A DNA stretch of 64,000 nucleotides, taken from the NCBI GenBank assembly GCA_963693365.1, contig CAVNZM010000002.1, positions 10,602,001 through 10,666,000 of the forward strand. The letters are read 5' to 3'. A model generated the notes under the pieces. The model did not search any database. It saw nothing but the letters and a program-made list of their open reading frames with translations, and had not been told where the DNA came from. Positions 1-10,593 of the stretch are shown here, piece after piece. The position numbers and the translations under genes are program-made. Source of the stretch: Amoebidium appalachense (taxonomy: Eukaryota > Ichthyosporea). Position 1 is the first letter of the stretch; each line of letters opens with the position of its first letter.

Positions 1-37
1 GCAGCCGTTGCTGTCACCCTGCCCATTGTGCACGCAC

Positions 38-2689
38 CTGGTAGGCGGCCACCTTGACCATGGTGATCAGCCTGCGGCTCCAGCGCCCAGCCATGGGGTC
101 CTCGCTGTTGGCCACCAGCGCCATGCTGGGGTGCTGCGGCACATGCTCAGGCCGGTACCTGCGCCCCCCCTCAGCCCCTGCCCCCTGCACCCTCCCCGCC
201 GCAGGGGAGGGGCCCGCACTCCTCCTTGCAGACGGGCAGCCAGTAGACCAGGCGGCCGTTGGGGCGCAGGTACTTGGCCCCAAACTCCACAATGTCGTGC
301 ACCACCTGCCCCCCATGTCAATGCCATGCCCACCTGCCGTGCTGCGCCTCCATGCACCCACCCACAGGTGCACAGACCTCTGCCAGGCTGTAGCGCACGG
401 TCTGCGGGATGTGCGTCGGCCGCCTGCAAGCACCCCATGAGCCCCCCCCCCCCCTCCCCCCCCCCCCCCCCCCCCCGGGGCCCCCCCAGCAATAGCCATG
501 CAGAGAACAGGCCAACCCAGGCCCACACCCAGTGCGGCATGCAGGCAGTGCTTGGGCCCTCCTGGGCCACACAGGCCACCTACAGGCCATCGGGGATGGT
601 CCTCTTTGGCCCGGCCTTTTTGGCCCCCACCCGCCTGGCATCCTCCCTGATGCCGTATGGGGCTGCAACCGAACGTCAGCACGGCCCGGCCAGTCCCGTG
701 GCCTTGGGGGGGGGGGCCTTACGGTCGCAAACAATGGCGTCAAACCACTCGACCGGGCGCAGGGGCATGTGGGCAAAGTCCACCACACACAGGCCCAGCA
801 GGCGGTCCAGAAACCCGTACTGGCGGAACGACCCGGCAATGTTGGTGCTGGGCCCTGCCTGCCCGTCACTAGCTGCCCACAGCCACCACACAGCCATCCC
901 TACCGCCACAAGCGCACATGTGGCCGCTAACAACACACCCACACACACACAGCGTGCAAAAACTGATGCTCACAGGTGTGCATGCAAAAATGCGCACAAA
1001 CGCTCACATGCGCCCACACAAGCACACAGACACACACCCCATCCCCCCTGCCCCCCCTCTCCCCCCCCTCACACACACTATACACACGCACACTAGTCAG
1101 GCCCCGAGGGCACACCAGCCTACCTTTGCCCCTGAGCACCCTCGGGTCGATGTCCGAGCCCAGTGTGTGGGCCCCGAAGTGCGCACAGCTGATCAGCAGG
1201 CTGCCTGCCCCCCCCCCCCCCCCCCTTCCCCCCGTCAGTGGTGCCAAGGACCCCCCCCAGCCAGCCCACGGCCCCACCTGTGCCGGCAAACGGGTCATAC
1301 ACCAGTGTGCCCGGTGCCGCCTGCCGCCCCCCGTCAGCGCCCTCCCCCCCCCCTTCCCCCCCCCCCCCTCCCAACGGGCAGCCCGGCACACACCCAGGCC
1401 ATGTTTGCACACAGCAGGCTCAGCTCCGGGTCCATGCTCGTGGTGCCGATGAACGTGCGCTCCGTCAGCTTGTAGTCGTGGATCAGCCGCCGCGCATCCC
1501 CCACACCCACCTGCCCACCTGTCACACCCCCGACCTGTGCCTCCCAGCAGCAACCAGCACGGGCACGCACCTGGCGGCCCATGTATACGTGGTAGGGCTC
1601 TGCGGGGGTGTGCAGGGTGTCTGCGCCGTAGTCCTCCACGTAGCAGAGCACGTGCTGTGGGTTCTGCAGCCCTCCCTCAGCCCCGGCCCCCGGCACCCAC
1701 CCACCCAGCCAGTGCACCTTTGCAGGCCTACCTTCAGAGCCACATCCGACTGCAGCGGGATATGCTGCAGCCCTGCAAACAGAAGCGCCCGCCGTCTACC
1801 CCCCGCGCCGATCAACAGATTCCTCCCCCCTCCCCCCCCCCCCCCCCCCCCCCCCCCCAGCACACCCCAGCAAGACACCGTGCAACCCATCCCTCACGTC
1901 TTTCTCCCCCCCCCCCCCCCCCCCCCCTTTCCACCGGGGGACACAGCAGCGCACCATACACTCCAGTACCTTTTTTCCTCAGCAGCACAAGCTCAGACTA
2001 CCCCCTAGCAGTAAACAGTGAAACCTGCACCACCTCTTTCCCAGGAAGCACACTGTGTACTTCAGTCCCCGCCCCTTCCCCCTTCCGTGCAGCACACATT
2101 GACCACCTGTCCCCCCGCACACTGCACACTCACTCGTCTGACATCTTCTTGCCAAACGTTCCGCAGTTGAGCTTGAACGTGGCCCCGGGCTTGATGCAGT
2201 CACCCTGCACGGTCAGGTTAGCCGACACACACACAGGCCGAGGGCAGGGGGCTAGCACGCACAAAGCGCTCAGAAGGCAGGGCGGCCAGCTGCTGGAAGA
2301 CCTCGTCCAGTGTCGGGCCGTGCGCCCATATGTCGTACACGGCCCTGCACCGCGCCGGTTAGCGCTGCAGCGCACAGCCGCGCACAGGCGCACACAGGTG
2401 GGGCACAGACCTGACGGACACGGCGCGGGCCAGTATGTCGTGCACGGCCTGCTCGCTGGGCAGCTCCACCCACAGGAACGGCGACTGCAACCAAGAGTCA
2501 GGCCCCCCCCCCCCCCCCCCCCTCCTGAAGTAATGGAGTCCCTCCTCCCACTCCCCCTGGAGGCGCAGCACGCACCTCGGGGTTGTACGTGTCTGTGGTC
2601 AGCGTGTGGCCCGCTAGGCCAGCCAGGGCCTGCAGCTCGGGCAGGCGGAAGGGCTCGTTGCGCTGCACAAACTGCACAAGGAACCGCAT
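38..2689 (-). CDS. TRMT11: tRNA (guanine(10)-N2)-methyltransferase, TRMT11-like, 3' end beyond window
   Basis: Known role of the family: SAM-dependent N2-methylation of G10 in tRNA, acting with a TRM112 partner. Seen: the N-terminal FRLPELQAL and DIWAHG blocks match TRMT11; later come HVLCYVEDYG, TFIGTTSMD, the SAM-binding DPFAGTGG (split over an intron), the DPPYG catalytic motif (split over an intron), GRLVYWLP and SRRLITM. Exons I could phase: 2689-2576, 2484-2411, 2344-2263, 2204-2134, possible microexon 1977-1970, 1772-1732, 1663-1571, 1510-1394, 1320-1278, 1204-1124, 854-723, 662-584, 423-378, 305-220, 158-38. The last exon ends at a GT donor (37-36), so the gene continues to the left. 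The start is the first ATG before MRFLVQF. Introns carry long G runs on the coding strand. No frame break seen; probably functional. Confidence 0.9.
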
Positions 2690-4316
2690 GGTGGCTGAGC
2701 CGGGCACAGACCCTGCTGTGTGTGCGCGAGCGCAGTGCGTGGAGACGTTGCCCTGGCAGGTGCTGGCTGCCGCACGCTTAAGGCGACTCTGCAGCTGGTT
2801 TGTAGCAATAGAAGGGTTGGTGGGGGCCCTGCTACCTTCTGAGGTAACTCTTATTTTTCAAGGGGACGCGGACGACCCGGAGAGCGGCTGACCACGTGAC
2901 TCACCTGCACCTGAAAAATAGCCAGCGTCGATTTATTCGTACATAGGCTAGAGGGCACAGTCAGTACGTGCCAGGTGAGGCCCTTGAAACGTAGGCACTT
3001 GTCACGCACTTGCCTTACAGTTGTCTCCGCACGTGTCATCTGGAGCGCACTGTACCATAATGCTTGGCACATGATTAGTCAATTATGCACCAACGCTTGT
3101 TCCCATATTTACGCTGTAGCGATTGGCTATCTGCGCATCATGCGGCTGGGGAACTTGCCTCCTCGTCGTTTAAGGGGATCTAGGGGGTGACGTCAACGCT
3201 CATATTAGCGGGTGACTTCATAGTAAGAGCATTGTGTGATCGCGATCCAATCGAACGCCGCGAATCCGACAGCCAGATTTTTCCCGCCCATCCATATATG
3301 GTCCAACCAATGGGGAGAGGCCTCTTTGTATAGCGTAATCGCCGCATGTGTTTTTTGTTTTTCGACTTTTTCTAGTAGGAAAAAAATCGTGTAGTGTTCA
3401 AATTTTGCAAAAAGTAGTTTTTTGACATGCCCGAGGGACAAATGAAAGCCTTTTTGCTTCAGCTAAATTCTAAAATAAATTTCGATACTACCTTAAGCTA
3501 GTGTATTGTACTTGTACCATCCACAGGCACGTGGAAAGGCACAATAAGAAAATATTATTTATTGAGGTTGGGGGGGGGGGTCAGAGCAAGTGCGTAGCCA
3601 GAATCTAAGGTCTAGAGGGTACTTTACCACTAGTACGCGTTTGGTTTACACTCCTCTTGCACCAAAAAAGTTGCGTGCTCCCTGCTCGCGGACAATTGGC
3701 CCATCGTGCATCGGCTCGGCCAATTTTGGCCAATCACATGGGCGTCGTCTCGATTTTGGCGCCAAACTTTGTGGATTGAGCCAGTTCTGATTGGTTGCTA
3801 GGACACTGTGATCGTTTCACAGCCGCCATGCCTGGACGGTCACAGTGGTAGAAAAAGCGCATTTTTGCAAAGCTTTAAATGTGGAGAACATTTTTTACTG
3901 GGTAGGTGAATATAATTTATACCGGCATTGATAATAAACGTTTGTGTCACTGCGTTTGCGAGCAACGCCTTATGATGCATGTAACCTGTGTATTGGCTTC
4001 AAGTCAGGCCTTGTGTTTTGCCTGTTCATTCTAGTGTTCGATAGACATAGTTGGAGCGTAGTCAAAACATCTGCATTACCTGCATTGTTTGCCTGGCGTA
4101 CTGTTCGCGCTATGAGGACATAAAGGCGCCTAAGTGCATGCAAACGCATGTATTAATAGCCTAAACTTTTATTTGTTCTCTATTTTGTTGCCTTGCTGGT
4201 CATATTACGCTTCTGAAAGCTTACTCGACCTTTGTTGTTTGTAGTGTCGGTGCTACACTGTGCGTTGTTCATCAGAAACATTTGCCCACTTTCTAACTCA
4301 AGTCCGAAGCCAGGGG
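2690..4316. other. Intergenic region with CCAAT-rich sequence
   Basis: No convincing gene. The part next to 2690 is the likely promoter of the TRMT11-like gene. Several CCAAT or reverse ATTGG boxes occur (near 3120, 3245, 3306, 3718, 3731 and 3789), as do T-rich and A-rich stretches. A C/G homopolymer lies near 3571-3580. I saw no tRNA-like cloverleaf and no transposon ends here. Confidence 0.5.
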
Positions 4317-4318
4317 GG

Positions 4319-4326
4319 TATAAAAA
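4319..4326 (+). promoter_or_regulatory. TATA box upstream of an interrupted ORF
   Basis: TATAAAAA lies about 90 bases before the ATG at 4417, and the upstream DNA holds several CCAAT boxes. The arrangement resembles a pol II core promoter. It is inferred from sequence only. Confidence 0.45.
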
Positions 4327-4416
4327 CATAAAACGCGCTGCCAAGCTCTCATTTTTTCATCGAACACACATCACGGTCTCGCATTGAATTATACATGGAA
4401 CATTAAACGAACCATC

Positions 4417-4445
4417 ATGACCACCGTGCCGTCCATGGAGTTGTT
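4417..4445 (+). pseudogene. First codons of an ORF interrupted by element A1
   Basis: The ATG at 4417 in an A-rich context opens an ORF (MTTVPSMEL) that stops being host sequence at 4445, where the A1 LTR begins. The flank on the other side of A1, from 12807, continues in the same frame (LCLDARQQEPK) if one copy of the 5-base target duplication is removed, and stays open through a Thr/His-rich stretch to a stop near 13046. The product is not recognised. It may be a host exon or a chance ORF. Confidence 0.35.
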
Positions 4446-5164
4446 TGTCGTATCCTAATGTATGTGTACTAGAGACGCGGCACTCTACTAAGTGTACACA
4501 CACGAAAAGGAACGAACGTGTACAGAAAAACGGTAAAGTTTATTAAGACCAGGCTCCGACGGGCAAACTTAGATCCGTACGGATTGAGTCTAAGTTACGA
4601 CTGAGGCCATCAAGGCCGTGCCCTACAAGATCATCATCACCTGGCCCCCTACGATGCCACATTCCATTAACATTCCGATCTACTTTTATCGTGCGCCTGC
4701 ACGAGCTAAGTCGATCTACTCAACTAATATATTTATCCAAGTCTCACCCCTCACCCTCCCCCTAGTGGCACCGCAGAGTCTAAATCTACATTTCATACTA
4801 TCCTCCCCCCCCCTCCCTCCCCCCCTTTCCTCTACATCTAAATATATAAATACGTTTGGCAACATATACTATCAAACCTTGCCAATCCTTACAAAAGGGC
4901 TTCTGCCCGAACAATGACATTCCTAAGTCCTCCTACGATCTATCCTACACACTAATTAGAATTCTATTGGACGGCTGTCCCGGCTGACGTGGTCCAATGC
5001 CCTGCGCCGGCAGAGGCAAGATGCACGCAGCTGTACAGCTATCTTGAGGCCCCGGACTTGATCTTGATGATCTGTGGACCCGGGCCACCCCCCCCCCCCC
5101 CCCCCCCCCCCCGATCTCGATCGTAGACTTAGGCTAATCTGCTGAGACGGATTAGTATATGTCA
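4446..5164 (-). repeat. A1 3' LTR
   Basis: A 719-base LTR; in coding orientation it starts TGACATATAC and ends GGATACGACA. It holds a G run of about 20 bases on the coding strand roughly 60 bases from its start, and an AT-rich TATA-like stretch near 4846-4858. Confidence 0.92.
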
Positions 5165-5186
5165 ACTCCCCCCCCGGCCCCCGGAA
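5165..5186 (-). other. A1 polypurine tract
   Basis: On the coding strand a purine-dominated G-rich tract directly abuts the start of the 3' LTR, the usual place for the plus-strand primer. Other A copies keep it (15570-15595, 20144-20165, 32584-32665, 34157-34240) with variable G-run length. Confidence 0.75.
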
Positions 5187-5367
5187 AAGCTGAGTCCCAC
5201 CTCAGTCACATTACATCTAACACCCCCTAAAAAGACATAGACTAATCAGTCTCCTAAAAAAAATTAAATTAAATAAATTACGAAGAAAAATAATAAATTA
5301 ATCTACACCATAAGCTTGATACCTACGGAGACACCTATGATAATAAATTAAATTCCTACGACTACGT
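5187..5367. other. A1 3' untranslated interior
   Basis: AT-rich non-coding sequence between the integrase stop and the polypurine tract; it is conserved in A2 (15413-15570) and A3. No further motif recognised. Confidence 0.6.
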
Positions 5368-7230
5368 TCACACTCCTCCTCGGTCTCCCTCCCCTCCCTC
5401 CCCCTCCCCCCGTGTGTCTACGTGTATTTGCATCACTCCCCCCCCGGCCCCCTCCCCCACCGACTTTTTCACACCACGATTAAACTGAGGAATAACTCTC
5501 TTTGGCCGAGAGGGAGCACTAGGCAACTCCCTCTGCACTAATCTAGCCTCATAAGCACGAATAGAAAACGGGCAATCCAAATGAAACTCAGGCAACCACT
5601 GATCTTCCTGATAACCTCCCTCAAAACGAATTAAATAATAATTTACCTTACCTTCCTTACCTTCGATAACCTTTTTATCCATAATTTTATCTACTGCAGC
5701 CTCCGATACATCCACCGACCCGTCATAGTCGGGGGTGAATGCATCTAACACTCGACGGCCCTCCGGCCGTTTAACCCTAAGGGCCCTATCATAATATTCC
5801 TTTATATCATCTACATTATAAAATCTAACATCACTCTCATTATCTAACCTCTGCACCTTATATTCCGTCGGACCTAACCTAGCCACTATTTTATACGGAC
5901 CGATAAAAAGAGGCAACCATTTCTTACCATACTTACGAAGACCTTCACCTTCACCCTTACCTTCCTGCTCCTGCTTATATCTCTTCTTCCTAGTATGATC
6001 CCTAATTAAAACTAAAGTACCCTCGGCAAATTCACGTAACGGACGTGTGGACACGTCTGTACGTGCCTGTGCCTGCTGTGTACGGGCCAGAGCTGCATCA
6101 CGTGCAGCCCGGGCCCGGGTTAGTAGCTGCTCCCGGAACTCAGTCCAGTGGGGATAAGTTAGTCGGTCAGCCCCCCCCATCGGCAAAAGTGCCGTATCTA
6201 ACAAACTAATAGCCTCCTGCCCATAGACCAAATAAAACGGAGAAAAACCAGTCACAGCATGAGGGGTAGAATTATATGAATGAGCAATAAACCTAGACAT
6301 ATGATCCCAATCATTAGCCTCCACATCCACCATTTTGCCAAAGGACTTCTGAAACACTGCATGCACACGTTCAGAGATGGCATTTGCTTGAGGGTGATAT
6401 GCAGACGTAGTGATATGAGCTACCCTTAAAATTTTACACACCTCCGACACCAACTGATTTAAAAACACACGACTCCTATCCGTTAACAAAACACGAGGAC
6501 AACCAAACCTAAGACAAATTTCATCCACAAAAATACGAGCAAACAAAACGGCATTAGCAGTGGGGAGAGGAAAAACTTCAACCCAACGAGTGGCCACATC
6601 GGTGACGGTAACAAGAACAGTGTTACCCTCAACCGTAGAATTAAAAGGACCGACCACATCCACTGCTACCCTTTCAAACATACGAACATTAAAATCCCTA
6701 ATAAACGACGGGCGGGAACGAGAGTGGGGACTCTCATTCCTTTCCTGACAATGCATGCATGACAACACATAATCCCTCACCTCCCTACTCATACCCGGCC
6801 AAAAATACGAACGATTAACACGAAGCAACGTCCTATTTACACCTAAATGACCAGCCATGGGATGCTCATGCACCATATGCAAAACCTCAGGCACAAGTGC
6901 CGTCGGGACCCAAACTCGGTGTCCGTCTGGCCCAGAACAATGATAAACTAAATCCTGCTCTACCTGACACATTTTTGCTAACTTAGCTACCTTAATCATC
7001 TGCCTTTTATTTGTAAATTTAATCGAATCAACCGGCCCCTTTAAATAATTCTTAACCAGACCAATCAACACATCTTCCTCCTGAGCTAAGATCAAAGCCG
7101 TAGGTGCTAAGGCAGGGGCCGAGCCATGAGACTCGGTCCCGACCTCAGACACCGACAAATACCTCCCCCCCCCTCTCCTACACTTATAAGCAAGCAACCC
7201 CGGAACCCAAGAAGACACATCCACAGACAC
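5368..7230 (-). CDS. A1 integrase with chromodomain
   Basis: About 620 residues. Seen in order: HHCC zinc domain (H123, H128, C158, C161), catalytic core D191, D251 and E287 (35 residues between the last two, as in DD35E), a GPY/F-type stretch (IGPYKIVARLGP) near 460, and a chromodomain-like end (VDKIMDKKV, YLIRFEGGY, DQWLPEFHL) near 520-580. Family role: insertion of the cDNA, with the chromodomain guiding target choice in chromoviruses. The listed first Met is arbitrary: the frame is open upstream into a G-rich run separating it from RNase H, so it was probably translated as part of Pol. Confidence 0.9.
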   Translation of the reverse strand: MSVDVSSWVPGLLAYKCRRGGGRYLSVSEVGTESHGSAPALAPTALILAQEEDVLIGLVKNYLKGPVDSIKFTNKRQMIKVAKLAKMCQVEQDLVYHCSGPDGHRVWVPTALVPEVLHMVHEHPMAGHLGVNRTLLRVNRSYFWPGMSREVRDYVLSCMHCQERNESPHSRSRPSFIRDFNVRMFERVAVDVVGPFNSTVEGNTVLVTVTDVATRWVEVFPLPTANAVLFARIFVDEICLRFGCPRVLLTDRSRVFLNQLVSEVCKILRVAHITTSAYHPQANAISERVHAVFQKSFGKMVDVEANDWDHMSRFIAHSYNSTPHAVTGFSPFYLVYGQEAISLLDTALLPMGGADRLTYPHWTEFREQLLTRARAARDAALARTQQAQARTDVSTRPLREFAEGTLVLIRDHTRKKRYKQEQEGKGEGEGLRKYGKKWLPLFIGPYKIVARLGPTEYKVQRLDNESDVRFYNVDDIKEYYDRALRVKRPEGRRVLDAFTPDYDGSVDVSEAAVDKIMDKKVIEGKEGKVNYYLIRFEGGYQEDQWLPEFHLDCPFSIRAYEARLVQRELPSAPSRPKRVIPQFNRGVKKSVGEGAGGGVMQIHVDTRGEGEGGEGDRGGV

Positions 7231-7249
7231 AGCATCTATTCCTTTCTGC

Positions 7250-8821
7250 TCACTCGCCCCCCCTTCCCCCCCTCCCCCCCCCGTCTCTCACTATCCCCCC
7301 CTCCCCCTCCTTCTCTTCTTCAAACAAAATATAAGCAGCACGAGAGAGAGCATCACAGTCGACCATTGTTTCACCCTTGGCATAAAACAATTTATAGGAG
7401 AACTCACCGAGAGCCGCGGCCCACTTCTGCATCCTCTCGTTGACCAGACGAGTGGTGCCGGCCATGGCTAGGCAGGGCTTGTGGTCGGTGTAGACCTCAA
7501 ACGTCCTGCCTGCGAGTATATACCTCCATGCCTGTGAGACTGCCCAAAAGATAGCATGGGACTCTCTCTCCGGATTGCTATATCTACGTTCACTTTTACT
7601 AAATGAACGACTAGCATAAGCAATCACTCTATCCTGCCCCTCCTGCACTTGATATAACACGGCCCCCTCAGCAACCTTACTTGCATCGCACCGAACTTTA
7701 AACATCCCCCCCCCGGCCGAAAAATCAGGATGAACAAGCATACTCGAAGACTGCAAAGCTAACTTAAGCTTTTCGAAAGCAGAAACAGCATCAACATTCC
7801 AATCTATTCTATTCTTCTTCTCCCCCCCCGTCTGACTAGTTAACGGCAAAGCAAGCATACTATAGTCCTTAATATAACGACGAAGATAATTAGTTAAACC
7901 TAAAAATTGCCTTAGTTGAGTGACAGTCTGAGGACGGGGCCACTCAACTATGGCCCGGATTTTCTCCGGATCAGGGGAAAGACCATTACTAGACACAATA
8001 TGACCTAAAAACTTAACCTCCGGCACACCAATCACAGTCTTGCTACCGCTAATACGAAGACCAGACTCACCCAAAGCTAAAAATACTTTTTCACAATTAT
8101 TAACTAACTCCTCAAATGACCTACCTTTAATTAAAACATCATCCAAATAAGGGTGGCATACATCCAAATGAGGGTGGAGAATTTTATACATTACCCGGCA
8201 CAACATAGCTGGAGAGGAGAGCAAACCCATCGGCACCACCTTGTACTGGAACAGCTGGTCACCCAGTGCAAAGGCAGTCTTCTCCTTGCTGCTCTCCTCC
8301 AACCTTATCTGCCAAAAAGCTGCTTTTAAATCAAGTTTAGCAAAGTGAGTATAGCCGTGCAGCTGTGAAAGCTGCTCGTCTATGTTAGGGAGAGGCCATT
8401 GGTCTGCCTTAGTGATCCGATTCAGAGCCCTGTAATCGTTCACTAGGCGCCAAGACCCGTCGGGCTTCTTAACCAATAGCACCGGACTTCTCCACGGACT
8501 CGAACTATGCTCCACATGACCCTTTTTTAACATATCACTCACTATTATTAGCGCATCCGACAATTTATACTGCTCCATTCTATAGCTAGGCATCACTACC
8601 GGCCTATTATCACCTGTGTCGATCTGCATTTCAAACCCTTTAACGAAGCCTACTTCGTTATCATCGGCCAGAAATGCAAACCGAGTCCTATCAAATAACT
8701 TAGCTAGCAATTTTTTTCTGTTCTACCGTCCAATCCCCCTCCTTCATACCAAACGGCAATACTAACTCCGGGTTACCCCCATCACAAGTGGATGCATCCT
8801 TATTCACCGGAGTGCCACTTA
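7250..8821 (-). pseudogene. A1 reverse transcriptase-RNase H, frameshifted
   Basis: RT motifs seen: WRLVNDYRALN, KLDLKAAFWQIRL, VVPMGLLSSPA and the catalytic YLDD (188-191 of the 486-residue main ORF ending at 8710). RNase H follows with FKVRCDASK, ESHAIFWAV and YTDHKPCLA. The Pol ATG overlaps the protease stop near 8821, but an extra A in an A run near 8710, compared with A3, shifts the frame, so the N-terminus is cut off from the RT body. The ORF ends in a Glu/Gly-rich, G-run-encoded tail before integrase. Confidence 0.9.
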
Positions 8822-10459
8822 ACATTTCACCTCCTGTATTACATCGGTGCTGCTCGGGGTGAGGTTGAGGTACCTCCGGATATAGGCGGTCACCCTTAGC
8901 ACCCCCCCTCCCCCCGGCACACCAATGCCCCCGGGCAATTCCTGATGAGTTAGTGCATGTATGTGGGGGGCCAGGTCTGTGGCCACCCTGCCCCCCACGG
9001 TGTTGGTTAACCCGTCAGATCCACGGGTTAGACCAACACCCTCCCCCCTTGCCTGCACATTCTCACACCCGGGGTGACCCTCCTTCCTCTTGGGGGTCGG
9101 GGGAGTGGGACCGGTGCTGTCCCGGTCCCCCCCCCCATCGTGTCGGGTGACATTTTGGTGGCTAACGTTAAATAAAGTTGTTCCCCCTCCTCCTGAGTCA
9201 CCCTTCGAGCCGGCATCCTCCTTTTGGGTAATAAGAGAGACCTCTATACTACCAATCTCATTAGTGAAACTACCGACGGAAACACCTGACCTAATCACTA
9301 TAGGCTCGATGCCCGGATTCACTAATTCTATTTCTATTGTCTTATCCGGCCATACCCTACTAAGGGTCCATTGGGCCACCTCCTGAAATGGGGTTTTCGG
9401 AGTAAAAACCCCTAAATCCCCTATCCTAACATGATTGCCGGCCCGGACACGTACCGTTTGGCACTGATAAGGCTCGATTACTACTTCAGCTACCGTTCTA
9501 GCACCAGACTGATAACCGTCGAGCCCATCATGGGTTTTAATTTTAACGCCGGACTGCAATTCCAAAACATTCGTACGTTCAAACAAAGCATTCACATGTC
9601 TACGGAAAAATGGGGCTCCCAACAAAACACTTTGAGCTAAATCCTTAACCACATAACAAGCAATATGCATAGCCTGGCCACCTATCTCACACGGCAACAC
9701 ACAAACACCTTCCACAGACATACTACTATTATTAGCACTACCTAAGGCTGTGCTAGAAGCATCTAATATAGGAATTTCCCCCCCGGCCTGATTAAAACGA
9801 CGAATAAACGAAGCATGCACACAATTAACCTGAGCCCCTCCATCGAGCAAAGCAACAGCCTTCAACTTACCATCAGCTAACCATACGTCTATATAATGCC
9901 GGCTAAAACCAACTAAATCCTCCTCCAATTCAAGCAACACATCATCACTCACTCCCAATCCCTGCCCACGAAGACTCACACCCTCGATACCTACGTGCAA
10001 CATACCTACCTGTGGTGCCTGCACGGGTGGGGTGGGGTGTGTATGTGATGTGGGTGGTGGTGGAGTGTGTGTGTGTGATGTGTGGGTGGGTGGTGTGTGT
10101 GTGTGTGGTGTATGTGTGGGTGTGTGTGTGGGTGTAGGTGTGTCTGCAACCGTCGTATGTTGTTGTGGTGGTGTGTTTCTATGTGTCTGTGCCTTCCCCC
10201 CCCTTCCCCCTTTACTCGTGTGTGTCCCCCCCCCTCCCGGAAACAATGGCACAGAAACCCCCTCCGGTGTGGTTAGAACAAACACCGGGTTGGGACAAGA
10301 AACACTGAGACCATCCACTTGTGGCTGGGGAACCTCCCCCAACCACAAAACATTCACACCATTCATACCTTTGGTAGAGTCACCCCACAAACATTCATGC
10401 CATACCACCTCGACGCTGTCTTGAGGATGAGGACCCACGACGATGCCCGGCTCCCACAC
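8819..10459 (-). CDS. A1 aspartic protease ORF
   Basis: About 546 residues. A His/Thr/Pro-rich linker (about 100-146) encoded by a TG microsatellite precedes a retropepsin-like domain: hydrophobic-hydrophobic-D-G-G-A at 204-209 (VALLDGGAQVNCV) and a later VLLGAPFF that fits the second conserved block. Retropepsins normally read D-T/S-G; here the middle residue is Gly, also in A3. No ATG lies at the true start of the frame, so it was probably made by frameshift from Gag. It ends in a 7-base overlap with the Pol ATG. Confidence 0.8.
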   Translation of the reverse strand: MWEPGIVVGPHPQDSVEVVWHECLWGDSTKGMNGVNVLWLGEVPQPQVDGLSVSCPNPVFVLTTPEGVSVPLFPGGGGTHTSKGGRGGKAQTHRNTPPQQHTTVADTPTPTHTPTHTPHTHTPPTHTSHTHTPPPPTSHTHPTPPVQAPQVGMLHVGIEGVSLRGQGLGVSDDVLLELEEDLVGFSRHYIDVWLADGKLKAVALLDGGAQVNCVHASFIRRFNQAGGEIPILDASSTALGSANNSSMSVEGVCVLPCEIGGQAMHIACYVVKDLAQSVLLGAPFFRRHVNALFERTNVLELQSGVKIKTHDGLDGYQSGARTVAEVVIEPYQCQTVRVRAGNHVRIGDLGVFTPKTPFQEVAQWTLSRVWPDKTIEIELVNPGIEPIVIRSGVSVGSFTNEIGSIEVSLITQKEDAGSKGDSGGGGTTLFNVSHQNVTRHDGGGDRDSTGPTPPTPKRKEGHPGCENVQARGEGVGLTRGSDGLTNTVGGRVATDLAPHIHALTHQELPGGIGVPGGGGVLRVTAYIRRYLNLTPSSTDVIQEVKC

Positions 10460-10593
10460 GTATCGGGGCGGTGAGGGGGCAAAGGGAAGCTTAACCTGGG
10501 GTGGGGGAGGGTGAAGGTTCTCTGCAACCTGGGGGGGACCGATACTGTCCCCCCCCCTCCCTCAGTGACCCCAGCTTCCCCCTCCCCCGGAAC

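Noticed and set aside
8-1553. Plus-strand Pro-rich ORFs over the left end
   Set aside because: They are antisense shadows of the spliced TRMT11-like gene, created by C runs and GC-rich sequence.
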